Origin: Treponema sp.
GTDB lineage: Bacteria; Spirochaetota; Spirochaetia; Treponematales; Breznakiellaceae
Length of the DNA: 54,799 nucleotides
Assembly: GCA_031257195.1 (NCBI GenBank)
Contig: JAIRPD010000028.1
Location: 1 to 54,799, forward strand
Direction: 5' to 3'
Shown: piece by piece, positions 7,668 through 15,419 of the stretch
Position numbering within the stretch: the stretch's first letter is position 1
Layout of the letters: every line of letters starts with the position of its first letter
Translations under genes and position numbers: made by a program
Notes under the pieces: model-generated
What the model saw: the letters and a program-made list of their open reading frames with translations, nothing else
Told to the model about the DNA's origin: nothing
Database searches by the model: none

Positions 7668-8668
7668 TGGAAACCCCGGCCGGGGATCTGCCCGGCGGTT
7701 CCGTTTTTTCCGCCCGGTCCCTGGTTTTCTCCGTTCTTTGCGCGGCGGTCTCGGTATGGTGTCTTCGGACCGGCTTTCTGAGTTTCCTTTTTTTGTTCCC
7801 CCTGGGGCTGGCGGCGTTTTTCTGGGGAGCCAAGGCCGCCTGGGCCGCGGGTATCCTGGCGGCGGCGGGAAATATTATCCTTTCCCTGTGGGTTTACTTT
7901 TACCAGAACGCGGAACCGGCGCTTTTACGGTGGAACGCCCAGTATTATACGGTGATGGTCCTTGCCTTTAGCTGGATCAACGCCCCCCTGAACAGGGGGG
8001 GGATCATGATGGGAGGGGTGTACCGGATCGCCGGCGGCGCGGTATGCTGCGCCCTGCTGATCAGCCCGATCTTTCTGTCCCTGATGGCCGATCCCCAGAC
8101 GGGGGCCTTTGTCTCCCGCCATATCGCTTCCTTCGGGTTTTCAGGGAGTCCGGGGGCGGCGGGCGCGGTGGACTTTACCCCCGAGGAGATCATCGCCTCC
8201 CTGGTTTACGCCGGCCTCCGGGGGGGGATCCTCGTTTCCTGCGCTTTTTTTCTCGCCCTCAGCCGGCAGCTGGCCTGGGGAATCGCCCGGCTTGTCCGGA
8301 GAACCCTTCCGGCCAAGCCTGAGGAGTTTCACGCCCATCCCCTGCTTATCTGGGCCCTGTCCCTGGCCCTGGGGGCGGTCCTGCTGGGCAGGATGAGGGA
8401 ACTGGATACCCTGGAAATAACGGGCTGGAATGTTTTGGTTCTATCCGGTATACTGTACCTGGTCCAGGGGGGGTCCATCGCGGTCCACTACCTGGTTAAA
8501 GCGCCGCCGCTGCCGCGGGTGCTGATCAACCTGGGGTTGATCCTCCTGTTTTTCACGCCGGGGATCAACGCCGCGCTTCTGGGAATTCTGGCGCTTCTGG
8601 GAATAGCGGAAAACTGGGTGCCCTTTCGGGCGCCCAAACCGGGGCCGCCTCCTACTCCGGAGGCGTGA
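7667..8668 (+). CDS. Polytopic membrane protein, DUF2232/YybS-like
   Basis: A 333-residue protein with about eight hydrophobic segments and a proline-rich C-terminal tail. The assignment rests on topology and on position: yybS-type DUF2232 genes sit just before rplI in Firmicutes too. Function is unknown. The GTG start overlaps the rpsR stop (TAGTG), so translation is probably coupled. The last codons form a 7-bp hairpin (8646-8665) that runs into the stop. Confidence 0.6.
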   Translation: METPAGDLPGGSVFSARSLVFSVLCAAVSVWCLRTGFLSFLFLFPLGLAAFFWGAKAAWAAGILAAAGNIILSLWVYFYQNAEPALLRWNAQYYTVMVLAFSWINAPLNRGGIMMGGVYRIAGGAVCCALLISPIFLSLMADPQTGAFVSRHIASFGFSGSPGAAGAVDFTPEEIIASLVYAGLRGGILVSCAFFLALSRQLAWGIARLVRRTLPAKPEEFHAHPLLIWALSLALGAVLLGRMRELDTLEITGWNVLVLSGILYLVQGGSIAVHYLVKAPPLPRVLINLGLILLFFTPGINAALLGILALLGIAENWVPFRAPKPGPPPTPEA

Positions 8669-8733
8669 GGGCGGGTATCTCGCCCTCCGCGCCCCGTCTC
8701 CCCCGGGAGACAACGTTTCCCGTAGGGGAGACG
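8646..8733 (+). promoter_or_regulatory. Alternating hairpins before rplI
   Basis: Two simple hairpins come first: CGCCTCC/GGAGGCG (8646-8665) and GAGGGCG/CGCCCTC (8667-8687). Then four segments can pair in exclusive ways: a GTCTCCC (8696-8702), b GGGAGAC (8705-8711), c GTTTCCC (8715-8721) and d GGGGAGACG (8725-8733). Possible pairs are a:b, b:c (one G-U), c:d and a:d (9 bp). The rplI ribosome site follows 12 nt later. Confidence 0.55.
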
Positions 8734-8755
8734 AATCATACAGTGGAGCTTGGAA

Positions 8756-9418
8756 ATGAAGGTTATTTTAAACAAGGATCTGGCCACCCTCGGCGAGGAG
8801 GGGGATGTAAAGGATGTGGCGAAAGGATACGCCCGGAACTACCTTTTCCCCCGGGGTATAGCCCTCCCTTATAACGAGGGGACGATCAAACTTTTTGAGG
8901 CCCGAAAAGAGGAAATTGAGGCCCGGAAGGCGGAAAAACGCCAGGACGCCGCGGGGCTGAAGGAGAGGATCGAGGCCCTGGCCTTGACGCTGATCATGCC
9001 CGCGGGGGCCAATGGAAAACTCTACGGCGCCGTTACCGCCCAAACGATGGCGGACGAACTGGCTAAACATGGTTTCCAGGTGGAGCGGAAAAAGATAGAG
9101 ATCCCCGGTAATACCATAAAAAGCGTGGGTAAGTACAAGGTAACGGTAAAGCTCTATGAGAGCGCGGCCGCCGAATGTACCCTTACCGTGGAAGGCCAGG
9201 CGGTAAAGACCGAAACCAAAGCTCCCGCCCCCTCCCGGGGAAGGCGGCGGAACGCGGCCGAGGCCGCCCCGGCGGAAACCGTCCCCGCGGGAGTCCCCGG
9301 AACGGACCCCGGGGAAGCCGCCGCGACGGAAGCTGACTCCGCGGCTGGGGCGGAGGTTCCCCCCGCCGGCGCTGAACCCGCGGGTACTCCCGCCGGCGAG
9401 GCGGAAGCCGCCGGATAA
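8756..9418 (+). CDS. rplI: 50S ribosomal protein L9 with long acidic-proline tail
   Basis: Protein of 220 residues. The first ~148 form a normal L9: N-terminal MKVILNKDLATLGEEGD with GYARNYLFPRGIA, a connecting helix rich in K/E/R, and the C-terminal domain ending in YKVTVKLYESAAAECTLTVEG. About 70 extra residues follow, made mostly of Ala, Pro, Glu, Gly and Thr with one basic patch (SRGRRR); this tail looks disordered and is unusual for L9. GGAG 7 nt before ATG 8756 supports the start over a TTG two codons earlier. dnaB starts 3 nt after the stop. Confidence 0.95.
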   Translation: MKVILNKDLATLGEEGDVKDVAKGYARNYLFPRGIALPYNEGTIKLFEARKEEIEARKAEKRQDAAGLKERIEALALTLIMPAGANGKLYGAVTAQTMADELAKHGFQVERKKIEIPGNTIKSVGKYKVTVKLYESAAAECTLTVEGQAVKTETKAPAPSRGRRRNAAEAAPAETVPAGVPGTDPGEAAATEADSAAGAEVPPAGAEPAGTPAGEAEAAG

Positions 9419-9421
9419 TTC

Positions 9422-10762
9422 GTGCCGTCGCTGAAAGATAAGGTTCCCCCCCATAATGACGAGGCGGAACAGGCCGCCCTGGGGGCCATACTGCTTGACA
9501 ATGACGCCATAGACGCAGCCCTTCTCTATGTAAAGGCGGAGGACTTTTATTCCAACGCCAACCGCCGGGTTTTTCAGGCTATCCTTAACCTCCACAATCA
9601 GGGCCAGCGGAGGGCGGACATCATCACCGTGGTGGCGGAACTCCGCCGGATGGAGGAACTGGACGCCGCCGGGGGGCCCGCCTATGTGGCTTCCCTGACC
9701 AGTGTGGTGCCCTCCAGCGCCAATATTGAACACTATGCCCGGCTGATCCAGGACTGTTCCCTTAGGCGATCCCTGCTCCGGGTTTCCGCGGAGATAAACA
9801 CCCGGTCTTTTGACGAGTCCGTGGAATCCCGGGTTGTCCTGGAAGAAACCCAGCAGCTTATCTTTGAGCTGGGGGAAGACAAGAAGACCTCCACGTTTAA
9901 AAGCGCCCGGGACTTGATGCCCCGGGCCATTGACATGATAGAAAAGCTCTACCGTTCAAAGGACGCCTATACGGGGATTCCCTCGGGTTTTGATGATCTG
10001 GACACCCAGACTTCCGGGTTTCAAAATTCGGAGCTGATCATCATAGGCGCCCGGCCCTCGGTGGGGAAAACCGCCCTGGCTTTGACCATGGCCGCCCATA
10101 TCGCCATCGGGCAAAAGATCCCCGCGGCCTTCTTTTCCTTGGAAATGTCCGATATGGCCCTGGCGCTCAGGCTTATCTCCTCGGAGGCTAAGATTGAGTC
10201 GGAAAAGATCCGGAGCGGCATTTTGCAGCCCAAGGATTTTCACAGCCTGATGGACGCGGCGGGCAGAATTTATGACGCCCCCCTGTACATCGTGGATACC
10301 CCGGGGATGAAGCTCCTGGACCTCCGTTCCCAGGCCCGGCGGCTCCGCTCCCAGCAGGAGGTGAGGATCATTTTTATCGACTACCTGACCTTGATAACGT
10401 CGGACAATTACAACATTCCCCGGCACGAGCAGATCGCCGAAGTCTCCCGGTCCCTGAAAAGCCTGGCCCGGGAACTGGATATACCGGTGGTGGCCCTTTC
10501 CCAGCTTCGCCGGGACGCGGAGGGGAAGATGCCCAACCTGTCGGATATCCGGGAATCGGGGTCTATTGAGCAGGACGCGGATCTGGTGATGTTTCTTCAC
10601 CGGGAACGGGAAACCGATGTTAAGCCCGGGAGCAAAAAGGAAAACGACGGCGCGACAAAGCTTATCATCGCTAAACAGCGGAATGGGCCGGTGGGGATCA
10701 TAGACATTGTGTTTCTTCCCCGGTACGCTAAGTTTGTCCCCTTTGCCAGAGAGCGGCAATAG
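9422..10762 (+). CDS. dnaB: Replicative DNA helicase DnaB
   Basis: A 446-residue hexameric 5'-3' helicase of the replication fork. The N-terminal DnaB domain (PHNDEAEQAALGAILLDNDA) binds primase. The RecA-like C-terminal domain has Walker A GARPSVGKTAL (about 208-218), Walker B IIFIDYLTLI and the switch region ALSQLRRDAE. The GTG start 3 nt after rplI implies coupled translation. The rplI-dnaB order is common across bacteria. Confidence 0.97.
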   Translation: MPSLKDKVPPHNDEAEQAALGAILLDNDAIDAALLYVKAEDFYSNANRRVFQAILNLHNQGQRRADIITVVAELRRMEELDAAGGPAYVASLTSVVPSSANIEHYARLIQDCSLRRSLLRVSAEINTRSFDESVESRVVLEETQQLIFELGEDKKTSTFKSARDLMPRAIDMIEKLYRSKDAYTGIPSGFDDLDTQTSGFQNSELIIIGARPSVGKTALALTMAAHIAIGQKIPAAFFSLEMSDMALALRLISSEAKIESEKIRSGILQPKDFHSLMDAAGRIYDAPLYIVDTPGMKLLDLRSQARRLRSQQEVRIIFIDYLTLITSDNYNIPRHEQIAEVSRSLKSLARELDIPVVALSQLRRDAEGKMPNLSDIRESGSIEQDADLVMFLHRERETDVKPGSKKENDGATKLIIAKQRNGPVGIIDIVFLPRYAKFVPFARERQ

Positions 10763-10788
10763 TAGTATACTTGTCTGGGAGGATAGCG

Positions 10789-11085
10789 ATGGCCTTTGCG
10801 GATGAATACGATTTTGAGTTTTTAAAGAACGAATCGGAAAAGCTGGTAATTGAGGAACTGGGTCGCCAGCTTGAGAAGCGCGAAGATGAAATTTGCCGCT
10901 GCAATGAATGTGTGGTGGACATGGCCGCCGTGGCCCTGAATACGGTAAAACCCCTGTACCGGGTATCCCTTTTGGGAACCCAGTACGCCGCCTCGGCGAT
11001 GGGCGAGGAGCCTTACGCCAAGTCCCTGCGGAACGCGGTGGCCCGGGCGATAGAAAAGATACGAAAAAACCCCGCCCACGATTAA
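10789..11085 (+). CDS. ComFB family protein
   Basis: A 98-residue protein with the ComFB core ICRCNECVVDMAAVALNTVKPLYRV at about 38-62. ComFB is known from the Bacillus late-competence operon, and members in cyanobacteria have been reported as cyclic-di-GMP receptors; which applies here is unknown. GGGAGG is 6 nt before ATG 10789. It follows dnaB by 26 nt and its 3' end overlaps nrdG on the opposite strand by four bases. Confidence 0.75.
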   Translation: MAFADEYDFEFLKNESEKLVIEELGRQLEKREDEICRCNECVVDMAAVALNTVKPLYRVSLLGTQYAASAMGEEPYAKSLRNAVARAIEKIRKNPAHD

Positions 11086-11816
11086 TTGACGCGATTGGTT
11101 GAACCGCCCTGTCCGGTAACCGGGTAACGGTCCCATTCCGGGTCCAGGAGGTTTCCCGGCGCGAAGGGCCTTATAAACCAGGGGCTGTTCCCCGCGAGGG
11201 GGGCCAGCGCCGCCCTGTCGCTTTCCGTAAAGTAGCCCCCCGGCAAGGCCAGGCTGCGGAACTCATGGGCGATGCCGGACCGGCGGATCAGGGCGGCGCT
11301 TTGTTTGATCGCCTCCCCCGGCCAAAGCGGATCCAGGGCCGCCCCCGGTTCCGGTCCGGTCCCCGGCGGCAGCAGCGTCTTATACCGTTCCGGGGCGGTC
11401 TTCAGGTCCATGGCGATGTAGTCCGGCCGGGTTTCTTCCCCGCCCAAAAGATTTTCCAGGACGCCGGGAAGCGCGCCGTTGGTGTCGAGCTTTACCTTGA
11501 GGCCCATCCGTTTTATCCTGCTTATCACCTCGCCCAGGCCGGCGTGGAGCGTGGGCTCGCCCCCGGAAAGCGCCGCGCCGCCCAGCACCCGGCGGCGCTT
11601 TTCCACCCGCGCCAGGGCGTCCTCCAGGCTCAGATACAATCCCGCCCCGGGGTGGCCGCCGCTTTCCGGGTCCCCCCGGGGGGCGCCAAGCACCAGGTCC
11701 CGGTTATGACACCAGGGACAACGGAGGTTGCAGCCGGGAAAGAAGATCACTGCGCTGACCATGCCGGGATAGTCGAGCAGACTGGTCTTGCGCAGTAAAA
11801 CCGTTCCGCGGAGCAA
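11082..11816 (-). CDS. nrdG: Anaerobic ribonucleoside-triphosphate reductase activating protein (radical SAM)
   Basis: A 244-residue radical-SAM activase. The [4Fe-4S] motif CNLRCPWC gives Cys29, Cys33 and Cys36; SGGEPTL lies near 87 and LDTNG near 117. The N-terminus RKTSLLDYPGMVSAVIFFPGC is typical of the NrdG-like branch that installs the glycyl radical on class III reductases. The TTG start at 11816 is the only plausible one and its ribosome site is poor. It follows the glycyl-radical/redoxin gene by 18 nt and closes the nrdR-nrdD operon, so the natural target is the glycine of that small protein. Confidence 0.9.
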   Translation of the reverse strand: MLRGTVLLRKTSLLDYPGMVSAVIFFPGCNLRCPWCHNRDLVLGAPRGDPESGGHPGAGLYLSLEDALARVEKRRRVLGGAALSGGEPTLHAGLGEVISRIKRMGLKVKLDTNGALPGVLENLLGGEETRPDYIAMDLKTAPERYKTLLPPGTGPEPGAALDPLWPGEAIKQSAALIRRSGIAHEFRSLALPGGYFTESDRAALAPLAGNSPWFIRPFAPGNLLDPEWDRYPVTGQGGSTNRVN

Positions 11817-11834
11817 GCTGTTTCAGGCCGGCCC

Positions 11835-12452
11835 TTACACGGCGATAGGTTCGGCCCCGGTAAGCAGCCGGCCTATGGTTTCCGGGTCCCGGGCTCGGCC
11901 CAGTTCTTCCCCCGCGGGGGAAAGGAGGATCGCCATGGGGGTGGACATCACGTTGCGCCGCACCGCCTCCGCCAGCCCCTCGTCGGTGTCGGCGTCGTAC
12001 AGTTCCATGGGGATGCCGAGCTTTCCCGCCGCCGCTTTGGCGGGAGGGCAGGCGGGGCAGGCGGGGCGGACAAAGAGCAGGACCCTGCTTTCCGCCCCGG
12101 TCTTCCCGCCTTCCCCCCATCCGGCGGACGGGGTTTTATCCGCCCCGGGGCCCGCCAGGGCCGGGCCGCCATAGACAGCGGCCGTTTGACGGCCGGGAGC
12201 CCGGGGGGTGGACTTGTCCCTCCGGCCCGGCGCGGGGGCTGGACCAGAGGGAACGCAGGAAGCCAGGAGAGAAGCGTCGGGCTTAAACAGTACCCGTTCC
12301 CCGTATTCTTCCCGCTTTCCCTTGTTCCAGTTCCGCACCGACCGGTAGTAGCCCACGATACGGCTGTACACCTCCGTCGGCGTTCCCCTCACATTGGAAA
12401 GGGCCTCCCTCGCCGCGGAAAGTTCACGTTCAATGACCTCAAGGTTTCTCAT
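11835..12452 (-). CDS. Detached NrdD glycyl-radical peptide fused to a thioredoxin-like domain
   Basis: A 205-residue protein in two parts. Residues 24-57 (TPTEVYSRIVGYYRSVRNW, then NKGKREEY) match what normally forms the extreme C-terminus of NrdD; RIVGY at 31-35 is the glycyl-radical loop with Gly34 as the radical site. A linker of about 60 low-complexity residues follows. Residues 122-200 look like a redoxin: VLLFVRPACPACPP with a CPAC active site (132-135) and a cis-proline motif STP (170-172). GAGGT 5 nt before ATG 12452 marks a real start. The preceding nrdD ends just before this region, so the two proteins together would make one enzyme. Class III reductases that use redoxins instead of formate are known, which makes the fusion plausible. 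Confidence 0.8.
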   Translation of the reverse strand: MRNLEVIERELSAAREALSNVRGTPTEVYSRIVGYYRSVRNWNKGKREEYGERVLFKPDASLLASCVPSGPAPAPGRRDKSTPRAPGRQTAAVYGGPALAGPGADKTPSAGWGEGGKTGAESRVLLFVRPACPACPPAKAAAGKLGIPMELYDADTDEGLAEAVRRNVMSTPMAILLSPAGEELGRARDPETIGRLLTGAEPIAV

Positions 12453-12606
12453 CTATGACCTCTTCAATTAAAGATTTGACCGGCCCGGGTTACCGGACAG
12501 GCCCATTTTTTTATTCATGGTGAGGGTTTAGTATCCCGCCTTTTAGGGCGAGGTTGTTGATTCCCTCCGCGGGTTACTATCCCGCCCCTCAGGATGGACA
12601 GATCCA
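12453..12606 (-). repeat. Structured gap between nrdD and its radical-peptide gene
   Basis: This 154-bp gap holds two near-identical elements about 46 bp apart, GGGTTTAGTATCCCGCC (12525-12541) and GGGTTACTATCCCGCC (12571-12586) on the plus strand. The second forms GCGGG-ttactat-CCCGC. I see no splice, intein or frameshift signal joining the flanking frames, and both frames have stops in the gap. Confidence 0.5.
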
Positions 12607-14682
12607 TTACCCCGCCGCCGCCAGAACCGCGTCCCGTTCCTGTTCCAGCGCCGTAATCTTCCCGCGCAGCCGCTCCTTCTCCTCCTCCTCGCAATGGGGG
12701 CAGAGAAAGTGTTCCCCCTTTAGGTAGCCGTGAACAGGACAGACCGAAAAGGTGGGGGAAATAGTAAAGTAGGGGATTCGATAGTTATGGGCGATGGCTT
12801 TAACCAGATCCCGGCAGGCGCGCCAGTCCTCAATGGCTTCCCCCACAAAGGCGTGGAATACCGTGCCCCCGGTGTAGGCGCGCTGCAGGCTTTCCTGAAG
12901 GTCCAGGGCGTCAAAAACATCCTCGGTCTCCATCACCGGAAGCTGGGTGGAGTTGGTGTAATAGGGTTCGGCGGTCCCCGAGGTGATAATGTTGGGGTAG
13001 CGTTCCTTGTCGTGCTTCGCCAGCCGGTAAGAGGTGGACTCCGCCGGGGTGGCCTCCAGGTTAAAGAGTTCCCCGGTCTCCTCCTGAAAGTCGGCGAGCT
13101 TCCTCCGCATAAAATCCAGCGCAGCCAGGGCGAATTCCCTCCCTTCCTCCCGGGCGATGGTGATATTTCGGCCCAGAAAATTGAGGACGCACTCGTTCAT
13201 GCCCACCAGGCCGATGGTATTAAAGTGGTTGTCCAGGGTTCGTAAATACCGGCGGGTATAGGGAAAAAGCCCCGTTTCCAGCAGTTTTGTCACCACCTTG
13301 CGCTTGGTTTTAAGGCTGTCCCTGGCCAGTTCCATCAGACACTCCAGGCGGCGGAAAAAATCGTCCCGGTTTTTCGCCAGGTAGCCGATTCTGGGCAAGT
13401 TGATTGTTACCACCCCGATGGACCCGGTCAATTCGTCGGAACCAAAGAGGCCGCCCCCCCGCTTGCGGAGTTCCCGCTTGTCCAGCTGAAGCCGGCAGCA
13501 CATGGACCGCACGTCGGAGGGGTTTAAATCCGAGTTGACAAAGTTTTGAAAGTAGGGGGTCCCGTAGCGGCTTGTCATCTCGAAGAGGAGGGCGGCGTTG
13601 GGGCTTTCCCAGTCAAAATCCGCGGTAATGTTATAGGTGGGGATGGGATACTGGAAACCCCGGCCCCCGGCGTCTCCCGCGAGCATCAGCTCAATGAAGA
13701 TCCGGTTTACCCGGTCCATCTCTTTCTCGCAGTCCCCGTAGAGGAAATCCGCCTCCTCGCCCCCCACCACGGCCTTCCGGTCCCTCAAGTCCGCCGGGCA
13801 GGTCCAATCCATGGTGATATTGGTAAAGGGCGCCTGGCAGCCCCAGCGGCTGGGGGTGTTGACCCCAAAGATAAAACTTTGCAGGCATTGTTTAATTTCC
13901 CTGTCCGAAAGGGAATCGGCCTTGACAAAGGGGGCGATATAGGTGTCGAAGGAAGAAAAGGCCTGGGCGCCGGCCCATTCGTTCTGGAGGCAGCCCAGGA
14001 AATTCACCGCCTGCTGCATCAGGGTGGAAAGGTGCCTGGGCGGGCTGCTGGTGATCTTGTCCGGCACCCCTCCCAGACCCTCGGCGATGAGCTGACGCAA
14101 GGACCAGCCGGCGCAGTAACCGGAAAACATGGAAAGGTCGTGGATGTGAAAATCCGCGTTCCGGTGGGCGTTGGCGATCTCCGGGGAATAGATGTTTTTC
14201 AGCCAGTAATTGGCGGTGATACTCCCCGAATTGTGAAGAATCAGTCCCCCCAGGGAATAGTTTACGTTGGCGTTTTCGTTGACCCGCCAGTCGGACTGTT
14301 TAAGGTAGCCGTCCATGGTGGAATCTATGTCCAGCATGAGCTTTTTGGCGTCCCGCGTGGCCTCGTGCCGGGCCCGGTAAAGGATATAGGCCTTGGCCAC
14401 GGCGGTTTCCCGGGCCTCGATGAGGGCCGTTTCCACCAGGTCCTGAATTTCCTCAATGGCGGGGATGGAATTGGGATGCCTGCCCGCCATCATGGTTACG
14501 ATAAGTTCCTCCACCCGGGCGGTTAGGGCGTTGAGCTTCTTTTCGGTCTCCTCTCCCTCCTTACCCGCGGGGGCCCCGGTTATCCCGCCGGTGGCGGTAA
14601 AGGCCCTGGCCAGGGCGTTCCGGATCTTTTGTCTGTTGTAGGGTTCTATATCGCCCGATCGTTTTACCACGCCCCGTATCAT
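12607..14682 (-). CDS. nrdD: Anaerobic ribonucleoside-triphosphate reductase, catalytic part lacking the glycyl-radical tail
   Basis: A 691-residue class III ribonucleotide reductase for oxygen-free dNTP synthesis. An ATP-cone occupies about residues 1-95. The active-site cysteine motif RSMCCRLQLD is near 392, followed by TGSIGVVTINLPRIGY. The zinc-site cysteines CPVHG and CPHC lie near 646 and 664. In typical NrdD a second cysteine pair and the RVxGY radical loop follow; here the chain instead ends in a charged helix and a stop. The radical loop is in the next gene. ATG 14682 has GGAGG 7 nt upstream and overlaps the nrdR stop as TGATG. Confidence 0.93.
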   Translation of the reverse strand: MIRGVVKRSGDIEPYNRQKIRNALARAFTATGGITGAPAGKEGEETEKKLNALTARVEELIVTMMAGRHPNSIPAIEEIQDLVETALIEARETAVAKAYILYRARHEATRDAKKLMLDIDSTMDGYLKQSDWRVNENANVNYSLGGLILHNSGSITANYWLKNIYSPEIANAHRNADFHIHDLSMFSGYCAGWSLRQLIAEGLGGVPDKITSSPPRHLSTLMQQAVNFLGCLQNEWAGAQAFSSFDTYIAPFVKADSLSDREIKQCLQSFIFGVNTPSRWGCQAPFTNITMDWTCPADLRDRKAVVGGEEADFLYGDCEKEMDRVNRIFIELMLAGDAGGRGFQYPIPTYNITADFDWESPNAALLFEMTSRYGTPYFQNFVNSDLNPSDVRSMCCRLQLDKRELRKRGGGLFGSDELTGSIGVVTINLPRIGYLAKNRDDFFRRLECLMELARDSLKTKRKVVTKLLETGLFPYTRRYLRTLDNHFNTIGLVGMNECVLNFLGRNITIAREEGREFALAALDFMRRKLADFQEETGELFNLEATPAESTSYRLAKHDKERYPNIITSGTAEPYYTNSTQLPVMETEDVFDALDLQESLQRAYTGGTVFHAFVGEAIEDWRACRDLVKAIAHNYRIPYFTISPTFSVCPVHGYLKGEHFLCPHCEEEEKERLRGKITALEQERDAVLAAAG

Positions 14683-15182
14683 CACTGTTCCTCCAAGGGG
14701 AAGTTTTCCGAAGAAATTCCCAGTTTCTGAATTTCCCGCACGAATTCGCCGGGGGTCTCGAAATGCCGGTAAACCGAGGCGAACCGCACATAGGCGACCT
14801 TATCCACTTTTCCTATGGTTTCCAGCACCAGGTCCCCCAGGGCCTGGGAGGGGATCTCGTGGCTGGCCCGGCCCATGATTTCGGCCTGGTCCTCAATGTC
14901 GTTTACCAGGCTTTCAATCCGCATGGAAGAAAAGGGCCGTTTTTCCAGGGCCCGCTGGATTCCCTTTTCCACCTTAAGCCGGTCAAAGGGCTCCCGCCGG
15001 CCGTCCCGCTTAACCACCATAAAAGGCTTATCCTCAATCCGCTCATAGCTGGTAAAACGGTATCCGCAACCGTCGCACTCCCGCCGCCGCCGGATCGCCT
15101 CGCCGTTGGCCAGAGTTCGGGACTCAATTACCTTATCGTCAAAGTTCCCGCAATGGGGGCAGCGCACGTTTTTCCACTCCAT
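14682..15182 (-). CDS. nrdR: Transcriptional repressor NrdR
   Basis: A 166-residue repressor of ribonucleotide-reductase genes that senses ATP/dATP. A zinc ribbon (Cys8, Cys11, Cys36, Cys39) is followed by an ATP-cone (about 49-139). The sequence MEWKNVRCPHCGNFDDKVIESR and FTSYERIEDKPFMVVKRDG are typical. Its gene overlaps nrdD, so it regulates its own operon; two NrdR-box-like palindromes upstream agree. The ribosome site is weak. Confidence 0.96.
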   Translation of the reverse strand: MEWKNVRCPHCGNFDDKVIESRTLANGEAIRRRRECDGCGYRFTSYERIEDKPFMVVKRDGRREPFDRLKVEKGIQRALEKRPFSSMRIESLVNDIEDQAEIMGRASHEIPSQALGDLVLETIGKVDKVAYVRFASVYRHFETPGEFVREIQKLGISSENFPLEEQ

Positions 15183-15251
15183 CCGCCGGTTTCACGCCCG
15201 GCCGGCACACCACCGGAAGGGTCCCTCCGGGGGCTTACCCCCACCCGTAGA

Positions 15252-15316
15252 CCCCTATATCTAGCGTAGAACACCGGTTCGTTTTCATTCTACCACACCA
15301 TATCTTGTGCCGGCAA
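15252..15316 (-). promoter_or_regulatory. nrdR-nrdD promoter with two NrdR-box-like palindromes
   Basis: On the minus strand TTGCCG (15316-15311) and TAGAAT (15292-15287) are 18 bp apart. The spacer holds GCACAAGATATGGTGT (15310-15295) and the early transcribed region ACGCTAGATATAGGGG (15267-15252). Each matches the published NrdR-box form, approximately ACACTATATATAGTGT, at 12 of 16 positions. Their centres are 43 bp apart, about four helical turns. Confidence 0.6.
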
Positions 15317-15384
15317 GTACCTGGCCGGGAAAAAAACGAAAAAAAACGCTTTTTTTGAGGGGGCCTTTCCGCCGGGGAGCTGTC

Positions 15385-15413
15385 TTTCCCTCGGGGCCTA
15401 AACCCGCTATACT
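15385..15413 (+). promoter_or_regulatory. Glycosyltransferase promoter, apparently leaderless
   Basis: TTTCCC (15385-15390), a 17-bp spacer and TATACT (15408-15413), which lies 6 nt before the ATG at 15420. No ribosome site is present. Confidence 0.6.
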
Positions 15414-15419
15414 TGGTTT

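Noticed and set aside
12453-12606. Intron, intein or recoding that joins nrdD to the glycyl-radical gene
   Set aside because: The downstream gene has its own ribosome site and ATG, the gap has stops in all frames by eye, and no intron features are seen.
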